Assembly: GCF_027924105.1 (NCBI RefSeq)
Contig: NZ_AP026972.1
Coordinates: forward strand, 496,001 to 560,000
Source: Polynucleobacter sp. KF022
GTDB taxonomy: Bacteria; Pseudomonadota; Gammaproteobacteria; Burkholderiales; Burkholderiaceae
Length of the DNA: 64,000 nt
Direction: 5' to 3'
Position numbers and translations under genes: made by a program. The stretch's first letter is position 1, and the number at the start of each line of letters is the position of its first letter. Below, piece after piece: positions 42,718-52,918 of the stretch. The notes under the pieces are model-generated. The model did no database searches. It saw only the letters and a program-made list of their open reading frames with translations, and was not told the origin of the DNA.

Positions 42718-42891
42718 GCTTTTTAGTTAACTATCAGATTGTTAAGGGATTTTGTCCCTGGGGGTAGATTTATCATTATATAGATGGGGCAAAAACACGT
42801 CTAAGCACCCTCAAGCTTGCTATCATCTTCCCACTTTAGCTTTAATTTTTACCCCTTTATTTGAACCTCTTTTTTCCCTGCAAAGTACGCC

Positions 42892-45800
42892 GTGCAACTG
42901 AAATCCATCAAACTTTCCGGCTTTAAGTCTTTCGTAGACCCAACCCATTTTGAAATGCCTGGCCAATTGATTGGCGTTGTGGGTCCTAACGGTTGCGGAA
43001 AGTCGAACATTATTGACGCCGTTCGCTGGGTTTTAGGCGAATCCCGCGCTAGCGAATTGCGCGGTGAATCCATGCAAGACGTAATTTTTAATGGCTCAGG
43101 TTTACGCAAGCCATCTGGTCGCGCCAGTGTGGAACTCATTTTTGACAACACTGAAGGACGTGCTCAAGGTCAGTGGAGTGCTTTTACTGAATTAGGCATT
43201 AAACGCGTTTTAACTCGTGATGGAAATTCTAGTTACTACGTGAATAACCAAGTGGTACGTCGTAAAGATATTCAAGATATTTTCTTGGGCACCGGTATGG
43301 GTCCAAGAGGTTATGCGATTATTGGTCAAGGTACGATCAACCGCATTTTGGAAGCGAAGCCAGAAGAGTTGCGTGTGTTCTTGGAAGAAGCTGCTGGTGT
43401 TTCTAAATATAAAGAGCGTCGCAAAGAAACCGCATCACGTTTAGAAGATACCGTAGAAAATTTAACTCGCGTTGAAGACATCTTGCGCGAACTCGATCAA
43501 CAACTCACTCGTTTGGAAAAACAAGCGACTGTTGCTGAGCGTCACGCCGAACTCTCTACGCAAATGAAATCACAACAGCAGCTGTTGTGGTTTGTGCGTC
43601 AGACCGAGGCTGGTAAAGAGCAAGAGCGTCATGCCAATGGCATCCGCGACACCCAAGTGGGCTTGGAAGAGCAGACTGCAAAGCTCCGTCATGCCGAGGC
43701 TGAGCTCGAGACAATGCGAACTCAGCAGTACGCATTACAAGATAAAGTTTCACAAGCACAAGGCGATTTGTATCAAACCAATTCTGATGTAAGTCAGGTT
43801 GAAGCGCAGATTCATTATGTGCAAGAAGCACGTCAGCGTTTGCAGCAACAAACCCAAGATTTACAAGCTCAGTTACAACGTTGGACCGTGCAAGAGACTG
43901 ATGCAGCGCAAGCGCAGCGCACTACTGAGCATGAGCTGTCCTTAGCTGCCGAAAAAGAGCAAACACTATTAGCAGATTTAAATGGCTTGCAAGAGCAGAT
44001 GCCAGGCCGTGAAGAGGCATATCAAAATGCCTCACGCGAGCTAAATAGTGCACGCGATGCATTGGCTTCAATTGAGCAACGCTTGGCAAGTTTGGGCGAA
44101 CGTCTTCGCTCAATGTCTGCTCAGTCAGATGAATTGAAAGGGCGCGAAACTCGCCTTGTTGGTGAATTCGATGGCCTGCGTCGTCCAGATGCTGAAGCCT
44201 TACAGATGGCAATTGATCGTCAAACAATGGCTGCTCGCAAAGTGGAAGAAGCCAAAAATCGTGCTGTTGAAACTCAGCAACGCGTTCCTGCTGCTGATGA
44301 AGCGCGTAACGCTGCCCAGCAAAAAATTCAGGAAGCAAATCAGGATTTAGCTCAAACCGAAGCTAAATTAACCGCATTAACAGCCTTGCAGGCTAGCGTT
44401 CAGGCACAAGGCAAGATTGGACCTTGGCTAGAGAGCAAGGGCCTTAAGGAAAGCAAGCGTCTTTGGCAAGAGCTCAAAGTTGAGAGTGGCTGGGAAGCTG
44501 CACTTGAGTCAGTATTACGTGAGCGTTTAGCTGCGGTTACTGCAAAGAGTGCCCAAGAAACATTGGCCTTGGCTAATGATGCGCCTCCAAGTCGTTTGGC
44601 AATTTTGCTAACCGAAGAAATTACTCCGGCGCATACATCCGCTCCCGCTGACTTCACGCCATTATTGAGCCGCGTGCAAAGCGCAGGCGCAGCAAGACTC
44701 ACTTCAGTATTGCAAGAGTGGTTGGACAATATTTATATTGCTAGCAGCCTCGAAGATGCTTTACATCGTCGCGAAAAATTACCTGCTGGCGGTGCATTTG
44801 TGACTCAACAAGGTCATTTAGTTAGCCGTGTTGGCGTGCAACTTTACGCTGCTGACTCTGAGCAGGCTGGTATGTTGGCGCGTGCTCAAGAGATGGAAAG
44901 TCTTGAGAAGCAGTTGCGCGCGCAGCAGCTCATGCAAAGCGAGCTGAAGGGTGAGTTAGACCAATGTGTTGCTAACTATCAAGCAGCGCATCAGGCTGCA
45001 GAACAAGCTCGTGAGAATGCAGAGCATGCTGTTCAAGAAGCGCATGGCTTTGAAGTAGAAAGAATGCAGTTGACTCAGGCTGAAGAACAATACAGTCAAC
45101 GCGCAGCGCAAATTCAGGGCGAGTTAGGTGAATTGCGTCAGCAAATGGAGCAATTAGCCCAGACTCAAGAGCAGTCGGCTGCCGAGTTACTTGAGTCAGA
45201 AGAATCAAAACAGGGCTTACAAGAAGCCTTGCAGGTTGCACAAGAGAAGTTGGAGCGTTCTACCGAAGAACGCGATCGTTTACGTGAATCGCTCCGTGCT
45301 GCTGAGATGGCTGCACAAGAGGCGGCATTTGCTACACGCTCTTTGCAGCAGCGTATTGCTGACTTGCAACGCGATCAAAGTACTGCGCGTACTCAGATCA
45401 TGGAGATCCAAGATAAGCATGATGCCGCTGCTCAAGAACTCGAAACTTTGAGCGATGAAGAAGCGCAAGATAAATTGCAGGGCTTATTGCTAGCACGCAG
45501 TGCACGCGAAGCAGCTTTGGCAAATGCCCGTACTGAGCAAGATGCTTTACTCCATCAATTGCGTGAAGCAGATGAGTCTCGCATGCAAGTGGAGCGTAGT
45601 TTGCAGCCAATGCGTGACAAAGTGGTGGATCTGCAATTGCGTGAACAAGCTGCACGTTTGAACTTTGAGCAATTTGCTACTTTATTGTCTGATGCTGAGG
45701 CTGATCTCACTGCGCTTGAAGCAAGCTTCAGCCCTGATCTGAAGGTTGGCGCATTGCAGAGTGAAGTGAATCGCTTGAATACAGAGATTCAGTCACTAGG

Positions 45801-46413
45801 CCCAGTCAATATGGCTGCTCTAGATGAGTTGTCAAGTTCGCGTGAGCGTAAACAGTTCTTAGATGCACAATCTGCCGACTTGAATGAGGCGATGCAGACT
45901 TTGACGGATGCGATTGCCAAGATTGATGCAGAGACCCGTGATTTATTGCAAGGTACCTTCGATCAAGTTAACGGCCATTTTGGAAAACTGTTCCCTGAAT
46001 TGTTCGGTGGCGGTCATGCTGAGTTGGTGATGACAGGCGAAGAGATTTTGGATTCCGGTGTTCAGGTGATGGCGCAGCCTCCTGGCAAGAAAAACAGCTC
46101 TATTTACCTCCTCTCTGGTGGTGAAAAGGCTTTGACTGCTATTGCCCTAGTGTTCTCACTCTTCCTTTTGAATCCAGCTCCATTTTGTTTGCTGGATGAG
46201 GTTGATGCACCATTGGATGATGCAAATACCTTGCGTTATGCAAATCTAGTTGCCAAAATGTCAGATAAGACACAGTTTTTATTTATCTCACATAACAAGA
46301 TCACTATGGAAATCGCCCATCAATTGATTGGTGTCACGATGCAAGAGCAGGGCGTATCCCGCATTGTTGCTGTGGATATCTCTTCTGCGGTATCAATGGT
46401 AGAGGCTGCCTAA
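42892..46413 (+). CDS. smc: Chromosome segregation ATPase SMC
   Basis: The 1173-residue protein starts at GTG 42892 with MQLKSIKLSGFKSFVDPTHF. Walker A is GPNGCGKSNIIDAVRWVLGES (about residues 28-48); two long coiled-coil arms flank the hinge at about residues 500-660; the signature LLSGGEKALTAIALVF and Walker B FCLLDEVDAPLDDAN close the C-terminal head. SMC dimers with ScpA/B compact and segregate chromosomes. It diverges from dapD across a 174-bp gap and is directly followed by zipA and ligA. Confidence 0.96.
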   Translation: MQLKSIKLSGFKSFVDPTHFEMPGQLIGVVGPNGCGKSNIIDAVRWVLGESRASELRGESMQDVIFNGSGLRKPSGRASVELIFDNTEGRAQGQWSAFTELGIKRVLTRDGNSSYYVNNQVVRRKDIQDIFLGTGMGPRGYAIIGQGTINRILEAKPEELRVFLEEAAGVSKYKERRKETASRLEDTVENLTRVEDILRELDQQLTRLEKQATVAERHAELSTQMKSQQQLLWFVRQTEAGKEQERHANGIRDTQVGLEEQTAKLRHAEAELETMRTQQYALQDKVSQAQGDLYQTNSDVSQVEAQIHYVQEARQRLQQQTQDLQAQLQRWTVQETDAAQAQRTTEHELSLAAEKEQTLLADLNGLQEQMPGREEAYQNASRELNSARDALASIEQRLASLGERLRSMSAQSDELKGRETRLVGEFDGLRRPDAEALQMAIDRQTMAARKVEEAKNRAVETQQRVPAADEARNAAQQKIQEANQDLAQTEAKLTALTALQASVQAQGKIGPWLESKGLKESKRLWQELKVESGWEAALESVLRERLAAVTAKSAQETLALANDAPPSRLAILLTEEITPAHTSAPADFTPLLSRVQSAGAARLTSVLQEWLDNIYIASSLEDALHRREKLPAGGAFVTQQGHLVSRVGVQLYAADSEQAGMLARAQEMESLEKQLRAQQLMQSELKGELDQCVANYQAAHQAAEQARENAEHAVQEAHGFEVERMQLTQAEEQYSQRAAQIQGELGELRQQMEQLAQTQEQSAAELLESEESKQGLQEALQVAQEKLERSTEERDRLRESLRAAEMAAQEAAFATRSLQQRIADLQRDQSTARTQIMEIQDKHDAAAQELETLSDEEAQDKLQGLLLARSAREAALANARTEQDALLHQLREADESRMQVERSLQPMRDKVVDLQLREQAARLNFEQFATLLSDAEADLTALEASFSPDLKVGALQSEVNRLNTEIQSLGPVNMAALDELSSSRERKQFLDAQSADLNEAMQTLTDAIAKIDAETRDLLQGTFDQVNGHFGKLFPELFGGGHAELVMTGEEILDSGVQVMAQPPGKKNSSIYLLSGGEKALTAIALVFSLFLLNPAPFCLLDEVDAPLDDANTLRYANLVAKMSDKTQFLFISHNKITMEIAHQLIGVTMQEQGVSRIVAVDISSAVSMVEAA

Positions 46414-47484
46414 ATGTATGTAGAACAAATCATGACGATGTTGGGTTTGTCTGATTTGCAATTGGCGCTGGCCGTTATTGGTCTTCTAATTCTGATAGCC
46501 GTCGCTATTCTGAACATTAAGTACGCTCGTGCACGTCGCAAAGCAAAAGAAAATGAATATGCTTTGGATGATCGTTTTTCGCGTGAGCCTAGCTTTATCC
46601 AAGGTTTTGCAGACGCCGATATCTCTGGTAGAGCAGAGCCAAGTTTTGGTGAGTCCTTAACCACAATCTCCGCCCCAGAAAAGTTCGCGATTGATCCGCG
46701 TATCGATTGCGTTATTACCTTGCGTTTTGATGAGGCCATCAGCGGCGCAGAAATTTTGGCGGAAATTAATGCTTGGACCGACCTTGAAGCCCAATCTACA
46801 GCGCGTTGGATGTGCGAAGGTTTAAACGCGGATGTTGATGCTGCTGAAGATTGGGAAGAATTAAAGTCTGAAGGATCTTATTCAGAGCTACAGCTAGCCA
46901 TTCAGTTAGCTAGTCGTAAAGGTCCAATTGGTGTTTTGGAGCTTTCTGATTTCTGCTCTCGTACCCAGGCTCTTGCTGAAACTTTGGGATCACAAATTGA
47001 TATGCCTAGCGTTAGTACCATGTTGGAAAGCGCTAAAGAGTTAGATGTGATGGCTGCGGAGAGTGATATTCAATTGAGTATCAATGTACTGTTTGACGAG
47101 CCATGCCCTTGGGGTAACTTTGATGCGTTGATGCGTCAAAGGGGATTCAAGTTATCTCGCAACGGACGCCAATATGAATACCTCAGCAAAGGCTTAGTAC
47201 TTTTCAATAGCGCTGACTTGGATCCAAATAAGTCCGTAACTCAAGTCACTTTGTTACTAGAAGTTCCTTTAGTTCCGCAAGATGAGCGCGCATTTGAAAG
47301 AATGCTCTCTGAAGGTGTGGAGATTGCACAAGCTGCTCATGGCCGCTTGGTAGATGACAATGGTATTAACTTAAGTGAAGCTGCGGTAATAAGCATTCGT
47401 CAGCACCTTGATGTTCTTTATGCCAATCTTGAGAAATCCGGCATTCCTGCTGGATCTTCTACATCCAGCAGACTCTTTAGCTAG
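46414..47484 (+). CDS. zipA: ZipA-like cell division protein
   Basis: The 356-residue protein has an N-terminal transmembrane helix (LQLALAVIGLLILIAVAILNI, about residues 16-36), a basic patch (KYARARRKAKE), a variable linker, and a C-terminal ZipA-C-like domain (about residues 215-350, with PWGNFDALMRQRGFKLSRNGRQYEY and the LLLEVPLVPQ segment) which in ZipA binds the FtsZ C-terminus. It starts at the base after the smc stop. The order smc-zipA-ligA is usual in betaproteobacteria and supports the call. Confidence 0.82.
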   Translation: MYVEQIMTMLGLSDLQLALAVIGLLILIAVAILNIKYARARRKAKENEYALDDRFSREPSFIQGFADADISGRAEPSFGESLTTISAPEKFAIDPRIDCVITLRFDEAISGAEILAEINAWTDLEAQSTARWMCEGLNADVDAAEDWEELKSEGSYSELQLAIQLASRKGPIGVLELSDFCSRTQALAETLGSQIDMPSVSTMLESAKELDVMAAESDIQLSINVLFDEPCPWGNFDALMRQRGFKLSRNGRQYEYLSKGLVLFNSADLDPNKSVTQVTLLLEVPLVPQDERAFERMLSEGVEIAQAAHGRLVDDNGINLSEAAVISIRQHLDVLYANLEKSGIPAGSSTSSRLFS

Positions 47485-47493
47485 GAAATTACT

Positions 47494-49509
47494 TTGTCGT
47501 CCAATAGTCCGACAAATTTAGCGGAGCGTTACGCATTCTTGCAAGCCGAGCTCGCCCGCCTTGAGCATGCTTACTACGTTCTAGACAATCCACTCCTGCC
47601 TGATATTGAGTATGACCGCCTCTATCGCGAGTTATTGGATATTGAGGCTGCTCATCCAGAGTGGATCACCCCCGAGTCCTTATCTCAGCGTGTAGGTGGG
47701 GCAGCATTAAAAGAGTTTGATTCGGTTACCCATGCGGTACCCATGCTCTCCTTAAACAATGCCTTTGAAGATGCCGAGCTGATTGCTTTTGATCGTCGTT
47801 GCCGTGAGGCACTCCATACAGATCATGTGACATATGCTGGTGAGCTGAAGTTTGATGGCTTAGCTATCTCTCTTCGTTATGAAAACGGCTCATTAGTAAC
47901 CGCTGCCACTCGTGGTGATGGAGCTAGTGGTGAAGATGTCACGGCCAATATCAAAACAATTCGTGCTATTCCGCTCAAACTCACTGGAAAAAACATTCCA
48001 CAAGTCCTAGAGGTTCGTGGCGAGGTCTTTATGTATCTAAAAGATTTTGAGAAGATGAATCGACAGGCAGCAGAGTTGGGTGAGAAGGAGTTTGCCAATC
48101 CCCGTAATGCAGCAGCAGGTAGCCTGCGTCAATTAGATTCGAAGATCACCGCAAAACGACCGCTGTCATTCTTTGCTTATGGATTAGGCGCCCTAGAGCC
48201 GCAGTCTTGGCTACCCAAAACTCATGAAGAGTTGCTAAATACCTACGTAGATTTGGGTTTACCAGTGTGTTCTGAGCGCAAAGTGTTGCACTCAGTAGAA
48301 GAGATCTTGGCCTTCTATAACGAGATAGGCGCTAAAAGGGATTCATTACCATATGACATTGATGGCGTTGTCTATAAAGTGAACTCATTCGCCGAGCAAG
48401 GTAAGTTGGGATTTGTCTCGCGCGCTCCTAGATTTGCGTTGGCTCATAAGTACCCAGCGCAAGAGGCCCTAACCACCGTCTTGGGTATTGATGTACAAGT
48501 GGGCCGTACAGGTGCAATTACCCCAGTGGCAAGACTTGCCCCGGTTGAAGTGGGTGGCGTTACTGTTACCAATGCCACGTTACACAATGAAGATGAAGTC
48601 AAACGTAAAGATGTACGCATTGGGGATACTGTTTCTGTTCGTAGAGCAGGTGATGTAATTCCTGAGGTGGTTTCGGTAATTAAGGATCGCCGTCCAGTAG
48701 ATGCAAAAGAATTTGTCATGCCAATAAATTGCCCGGTATGTGACTCTCATATCGAGCGTTTAGCAGATGAGGCTGTAGCACGCTGTAGTGGCGGACTCTT
48801 CTGTGGGGCTCAGCGCAAACAGGCTTTAATTCACTTTGCTCATAGAAGAGCGCTTGATATCGAAGGCCTAGGCGAGAAGATTGTGGACCAGTTGGTGGAT
48901 AACAATTTGGTTAGAACACCAGCAGACCTCTACAGATTAGGCTTCACAGCGCTAGCCAATCTTGAACGTATGGGCGAGAAGTCAGCAGATAACCTCATTC
49001 AAGCAATTAACCAATCTAGAAATACTACCTTAGCCCGATTTATCTTTGCCTTGGGTATTCGTCACGTGGGTGAGACCACTGCCAAGGATTTAGCCAATCA
49101 CTATCAGTCGATGCATGCATTAATGGATGCAAATCTCGAAGACCTACTAACAGTAAAAGATGTTGGCCCTGTAGTTGCTGACTCCATCACGAGTTTCATG
49201 CAAGAGGCCCACAATCGTGAAGTAATTGAGCAACTCTTAGCCTCCGGAATGCAGCTTGCAGTTGAGGAAAAAGTGATTAGTGCTGCCGTTGCAGGTAAAA
49301 CTTTTGTGCTGACCGGCACATTCCCAACAATGACAAGAGATGAAGCTAAAGATCTTCTAGAGAAGGCAGGTGCCAAGGTTGCGGGATCAGTTTCAAAGAA
49401 AACAGACTATGTCGTTGCCGGAACAGATGCTGGCAGCAAGCTCACGAAAGCAGAAGAATTGGGCGTTTCGGTGATTGATGAAGCGGCAATGTTGGAATTA
49501 CTTAAGTAG
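47494..49509 (+). CDS. ligA: NAD-dependent DNA ligase LigA
   Basis: The 671-residue enzyme joins Okazaki fragments using NAD. Domain order: Ia (HAYYVLDNPLLPDIEYDRLYREL), the adenylation domain with catalytic Lys in ELKFDGLAISL (about residues 117-127), the OB-fold, the four-Cys zinc finger (CPVCDSH...CSGGLFC), HhH repeats and a C-terminal BRCT domain (AGKTFVLTGTFPTMTRDEAKDLLEKAGAKV). Length is normal. Start is TTG 47494, 9 bp after zipA. Confidence 0.96.
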   Translation: MSSNSPTNLAERYAFLQAELARLEHAYYVLDNPLLPDIEYDRLYRELLDIEAAHPEWITPESLSQRVGGAALKEFDSVTHAVPMLSLNNAFEDAELIAFDRRCREALHTDHVTYAGELKFDGLAISLRYENGSLVTAATRGDGASGEDVTANIKTIRAIPLKLTGKNIPQVLEVRGEVFMYLKDFEKMNRQAAELGEKEFANPRNAAAGSLRQLDSKITAKRPLSFFAYGLGALEPQSWLPKTHEELLNTYVDLGLPVCSERKVLHSVEEILAFYNEIGAKRDSLPYDIDGVVYKVNSFAEQGKLGFVSRAPRFALAHKYPAQEALTTVLGIDVQVGRTGAITPVARLAPVEVGGVTVTNATLHNEDEVKRKDVRIGDTVSVRRAGDVIPEVVSVIKDRRPVDAKEFVMPINCPVCDSHIERLADEAVARCSGGLFCGAQRKQALIHFAHRRALDIEGLGEKIVDQLVDNNLVRTPADLYRLGFTALANLERMGEKSADNLIQAINQSRNTTLARFIFALGIRHVGETTAKDLANHYQSMHALMDANLEDLLTVKDVGPVVADSITSFMQEAHNREVIEQLLASGMQLAVEEKVISAAVAGKTFVLTGTFPTMTRDEAKDLLEKAGAKVAGSVSKKTDYVVAGTDAGSKLTKAEELGVSVIDEAAMLELLK

Positions 49510-49582
49510 GTGATTTCCTACAAAAATATCAGGTAGTCAATCTCCCCCTCTCTAGATAAGCTCAAAGCTTTGAAGGGGATAT

Positions 49583-51241
49583 ATGGGAAGTAATTCAGTA
49601 GACAAACCTTTAAACAAGTTATTTAGCTCTCACAATGACTCATGTCTTCGGGCGAGTGGTGCCGCCTTCCAGATCGCAATTATTGGGTGTGGTGCAGCAG
49701 CTGTAGCAACACTCTTTGGATTGAGTGAATATCTATCTTCAGAGATTAATCAAGATCTCAAAATAACTATTTTTGAAAAAAACACTGCTTTCGGGCCTGG
49801 TTTTGCCTACCAATGCGATAGCGATGAGCTATTAATGAATATGACCAGCTCAACCACATCAATTTTTTCACATCATGCGAGAGATTTTTGGGAGTGGACT
49901 CTCAAAGGTGGCTATAGAACCAGCAGCGATCATATTATGTCCCGATTGGGGGTTGCTCCATACGGATATATTTCGCGTCAATTTTTTGGCATGTATCTTA
50001 AAAGTCGACTAGATGATGCAATCTTTGCTCTTGAAAAGTTGGGTGTTGATATTGAATTAATTAACCTAGAGGTGGTCGACGTTGAAATGTTGGATATCGA
50101 TAAATTCAATGTCATTACCCTTGGAGGGGGATCAAAAGTATTCAATGGCGTAATTTTATGCATTGGCAATACTTCGCCCCAAGATATTTTTAATATGAGC
50201 GGGAAGAGTCAATATGTCAATAATCCATATCCAATAAATAACTATTCAAGACTCATCAAAAAGTTTGATAGTGTTGGCATTATTGGGTCTCAACTTACTG
50301 CGGCTGACATCGCAGTCGTGCTGGCCAATCTAAACCATCGAGGCCCAATTAATTTCCTTACAAGAGACTTAAATTTTCCATTGATAAGGTATCAAGAACA
50401 ACAATATCAGTTGAAATATTTGACATTAGATAACCTTACGCTTTTAAAAAGCAAAAATAAACATGGCGTATCTTTGCGACAGGTATTGAGATTGGCAAGA
50501 AAAGAATTTTTATTGACAGGAGTAGCCTGGAATAAATTTTTTGGGTCCTCAAAAGTTGATTATGGCAGTTGGCTGCAGTCTTTACTAAAAGGGGAGTCTG
50601 ACTTCTCATCTTGGCAGGGTTTGGCAATCAAGACCGACGAGGTTATTGGTGCCTACTGGGATGCGCTCTCCAATTCAGGAAAAGAGTTATTTATGAGTCG
50701 ATTCCATCGATTATGGGCAGCCAAAAGAGTCCCCTTGCCGGCCCATACTGCACTCAAGCTACATTCACTGTTTCAGGCGGGGATTCTTAAGCATTACCCG
50801 AATCTAAGGGCGATTAATGCTTCCGGTAGAAATAGGTTCACTGCGCTTGTCGCAAAATCTAGGGGGTCGATATCAGGCACTTCAGTCCATTGTGATTGGC
50901 TAATCAATGCTACGGGACCATCCAGGGATATTGGTGGCAATACAGAGCCAGCTTTAATAAAAAACTTGCTGAAATCTGGACTGATTATAAAAAATCCACA
51001 TGGTGGGATTATGTTGGATTATGAGACCTCTATTGTCAAAAGCTTAACTCATCGGACTTCTAATCATTTTTATGCAATAGGGCAACTTACTTCCGGAACT
51101 TACTATTTTATTAGTTCATTAGACATGGTCTCCCTTAGAGCAAAAAATGTCGCTAGACATTTAGTCAAAGCGATTCGCCATCAGCGCGCCGGACAAGACA
51201 TAAGCCGCTTTACCCAATTCGAGACATCCCATGCCTCATAA
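49583..51241 (+). CDS. FAD/NAD(P)-binding protein (COG4529-like)
   Basis: The 552-residue soluble flavoprotein-like protein has a Rossmann start FQIAIIGCGAAAVATLFGLSEYL (about residues 28-50), IFEKNTAFGPGFAYQCDSDELLMNM, a second dinucleotide site SVGIIGSQLTAADIAVVLANL in the middle and a terminal FYAIGQLTSGTYYFISSLDM. This is the layout of the uncharacterised NAD(P)/FAD-binding YdhS/COG4529 group. Reaction unknown. Start ATG 49583 has AAGGGG upstream. It begins an AT-rich three-gene cluster and overlaps the transporter gene that follows by 11 bp. Confidence 0.78.
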   Translation: MGSNSVDKPLNKLFSSHNDSCLRASGAAFQIAIIGCGAAAVATLFGLSEYLSSEINQDLKITIFEKNTAFGPGFAYQCDSDELLMNMTSSTTSIFSHHARDFWEWTLKGGYRTSSDHIMSRLGVAPYGYISRQFFGMYLKSRLDDAIFALEKLGVDIELINLEVVDVEMLDIDKFNVITLGGGSKVFNGVILCIGNTSPQDIFNMSGKSQYVNNPYPINNYSRLIKKFDSVGIIGSQLTAADIAVVLANLNHRGPINFLTRDLNFPLIRYQEQQYQLKYLTLDNLTLLKSKNKHGVSLRQVLRLARKEFLLTGVAWNKFFGSSKVDYGSWLQSLLKGESDFSSWQGLAIKTDEVIGAYWDALSNSGKELFMSRFHRLWAAKRVPLPAHTALKLHSLFQAGILKHYPNLRAINASGRNRFTALVAKSRGSISGTSVHCDWLINATGPSRDIGGNTEPALIKNLLKSGLIIKNPHGGIMLDYETSIVKSLTHRTSNHFYAIGQLTSGTYYFISSLDMVSLRAKNVARHLVKAIRHQRAGQDISRFTQFETSHAS

Positions 51242-52451
51242 AGAAAGATTTTTAATACCGATTCTTATGGCATTAGTAATTTTGCCAATGATTGCTACAG
51301 ATATCTACCTTCCGGCAATGTCTGATATGGGTTTGCAGCTAGGTGCAATAAGTTCTGATGTTACTAATACCCTGACTTCTTATATGCTTGGCTATTCTCT
51401 AAGCTTATTGCTTGCCGGTATTTTGGCTGATATTTATGGGCGTCGAATTATTTGTATCGCTGGATTATCAGTTTTTTGTGTTGCAAGTGCCGGGTGTTAT
51501 TTTGGATCCACAATTGAGCAATTAATCGCTTTTCGTTTTTTTCAGGCGCTTGGGGGAGGTTGTGGCACCCTGCTTGCAAGGGTTATTGTCAGGGATCTTT
51601 ATGATCAGCAATCCCAGGTGAGAGTATTAAGTTATTTGGCTGCGGGAATGGTTGTTTCTCCCATTTTGGGGCCAAGTCTAGGAGCTTACATCACGAGTTA
51701 TTTTGACTGGCGTGTAATATTTCTTGTATTGGCAATCTTTTCATTCCTAGCACTTATATTTTTGTATATTTATATGAGGGAGAGTTTTGTCAATCACGAA
51801 GATAGGGAGTCTTTCTGGGTCAGAGCTGTCATCTCCCAATACTCTTATTTGCTAGGACATCGCGAATTTATGTTTTATACCCTGGTGATTAGCCTTGCCT
51901 GGATGGTTTATTTCGCCTTTTTATCCTCTTCTCCAGTATTGATTCGGGATTTTTATCAAACTACTGCTATTGAGTATGGCTACATTTTTTCAGCAACTAT
52001 TAGCGGCTTCATCTTTGGGACAATTTTTATTCGTTGGAAAATAGGAGTCGTAAATTTAAGACATTTAGTTTTTTTAGCTGGAGCAATTATTTTTATGGCT
52101 ACTTTAATTGTCTATATATTGACTTCACTTGAAATTAAATCTCTTCAAGTACGGTTACTGTTTGTTTTTATCGCATTATTCGGAATTGGCATTATTTTTC
52201 CTGCTGCCCAAGCAGGGGTTACTAGGCCCTTTAAAAATAATATAGGCCTCATTTCGGGTCTTTTCTATTCTATTGAGATGTTCTTTGGGGCTATTTGTGG
52301 TTATGTGCTTTCTATCATCGGGGATGTGACCTGGATATCCACATCATTAATTATGTTAATTGCAGCCACTGGGATTATTCTGTTTTGTATATTTGATGGA
52401 TGGCATGAGATTAGTAAGCAACTTATTAGATTGAACCCCCTAGTTAAATGA
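51231..52451 (+). CDS. MFS drug exporter of the Bcr/CflA type
   Basis: The 406-residue protein has twelve predicted membrane helices, the Bcr/CflA-type start ATDIYLPAMSDMGLQL (about residues 22-37), motif A-like LAGILADIYGRRIICIAG and the FFQALGGGCGTLLARVIVRDLYDQQ segment. These transporters export drugs or small metabolites with proton antiport. Being coupled to a flavoprotein and a NUDIX gene, it may export a compound processed by them. Substrate unknown. Confidence 0.85.
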   Translation: MPHKERFLIPILMALVILPMIATDIYLPAMSDMGLQLGAISSDVTNTLTSYMLGYSLSLLLAGILADIYGRRIICIAGLSVFCVASAGCYFGSTIEQLIAFRFFQALGGGCGTLLARVIVRDLYDQQSQVRVLSYLAAGMVVSPILGPSLGAYITSYFDWRVIFLVLAIFSFLALIFLYIYMRESFVNHEDRESFWVRAVISQYSYLLGHREFMFYTLVISLAWMVYFAFLSSSPVLIRDFYQTTAIEYGYIFSATISGFIFGTIFIRWKIGVVNLRHLVFLAGAIIFMATLIVYILTSLEIKSLQVRLLFVFIALFGIGIIFPAAQAGVTRPFKNNIGLISGLFYSIEMFFGAICGYVLSIIGDVTWISTSLIMLIAATGIILFCIFDGWHEISKQLIRLNPLVK

Positions 52452-52918
52452 GTAATACGTTGATGGTTGATGAAAAATTACGCATAAAAACTATTTTGAA
52501 TTCTGCCAATCCATTTTCAAGAGCAAATTTGGATGGTCATGTTACTGCCAGCGGTTTAGTGGTACAGGATGGCAAGGTTTTATTAATTTTTCATCCGTAC
52601 ATCAAGCGCTGGTTCCAGCCTGGTGGCCATATTGATGAAGGTGACTCTCCGATTGCAACTGCAATTAGAGAGGTTTATGAAGAAACTGGCTACGTCTGCG
52701 AACTAGATTCTGATAGTCAAGATCCGATTGATATTGATATTCACGAGATCCCTGAAAATCCTAAAAAGGGCGAGGGCGCTCATTTACATATTGATCTACT
52801 TTATTGCTTGCGAGTCGTGCAACAAGAACAATCAGCGGAAGATATTGAATGTAAGTGGTTTACTTTCGGTGATATCGAAAGCATCCGAATCCAGCGCGCC
52901 TTAGCTAAATTGGATTAA
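52448..52918 (+). CDS. NUDIX hydrolase
   Basis: The 156-residue protein has the NUDIX fold and box at about residues 59-81 (GHIDEGDSPIATAIREVYEETGY). The catalytic REVYEE core is intact; the first Glu of the consensus (GX5E) reads Asp. NUDIX enzymes cleave nucleoside diphosphates linked to other groups. It overlaps the exporter stop by 4 bp (ATGA) and its own end overlaps glnD on the other strand by 4 bp. Substrate unknown. Confidence 0.88.
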   Translation: MSNTLMVDEKLRIKTILNSANPFSRANLDGHVTASGLVVQDGKVLLIFHPYIKRWFQPGGHIDEGDSPIATAIREVYEETGYVCELDSDSQDPIDIDIHEIPENPKKGEGAHLHIDLLYCLRVVQQEQSAEDIECKWFTFGDIESIRIQRALAKLD

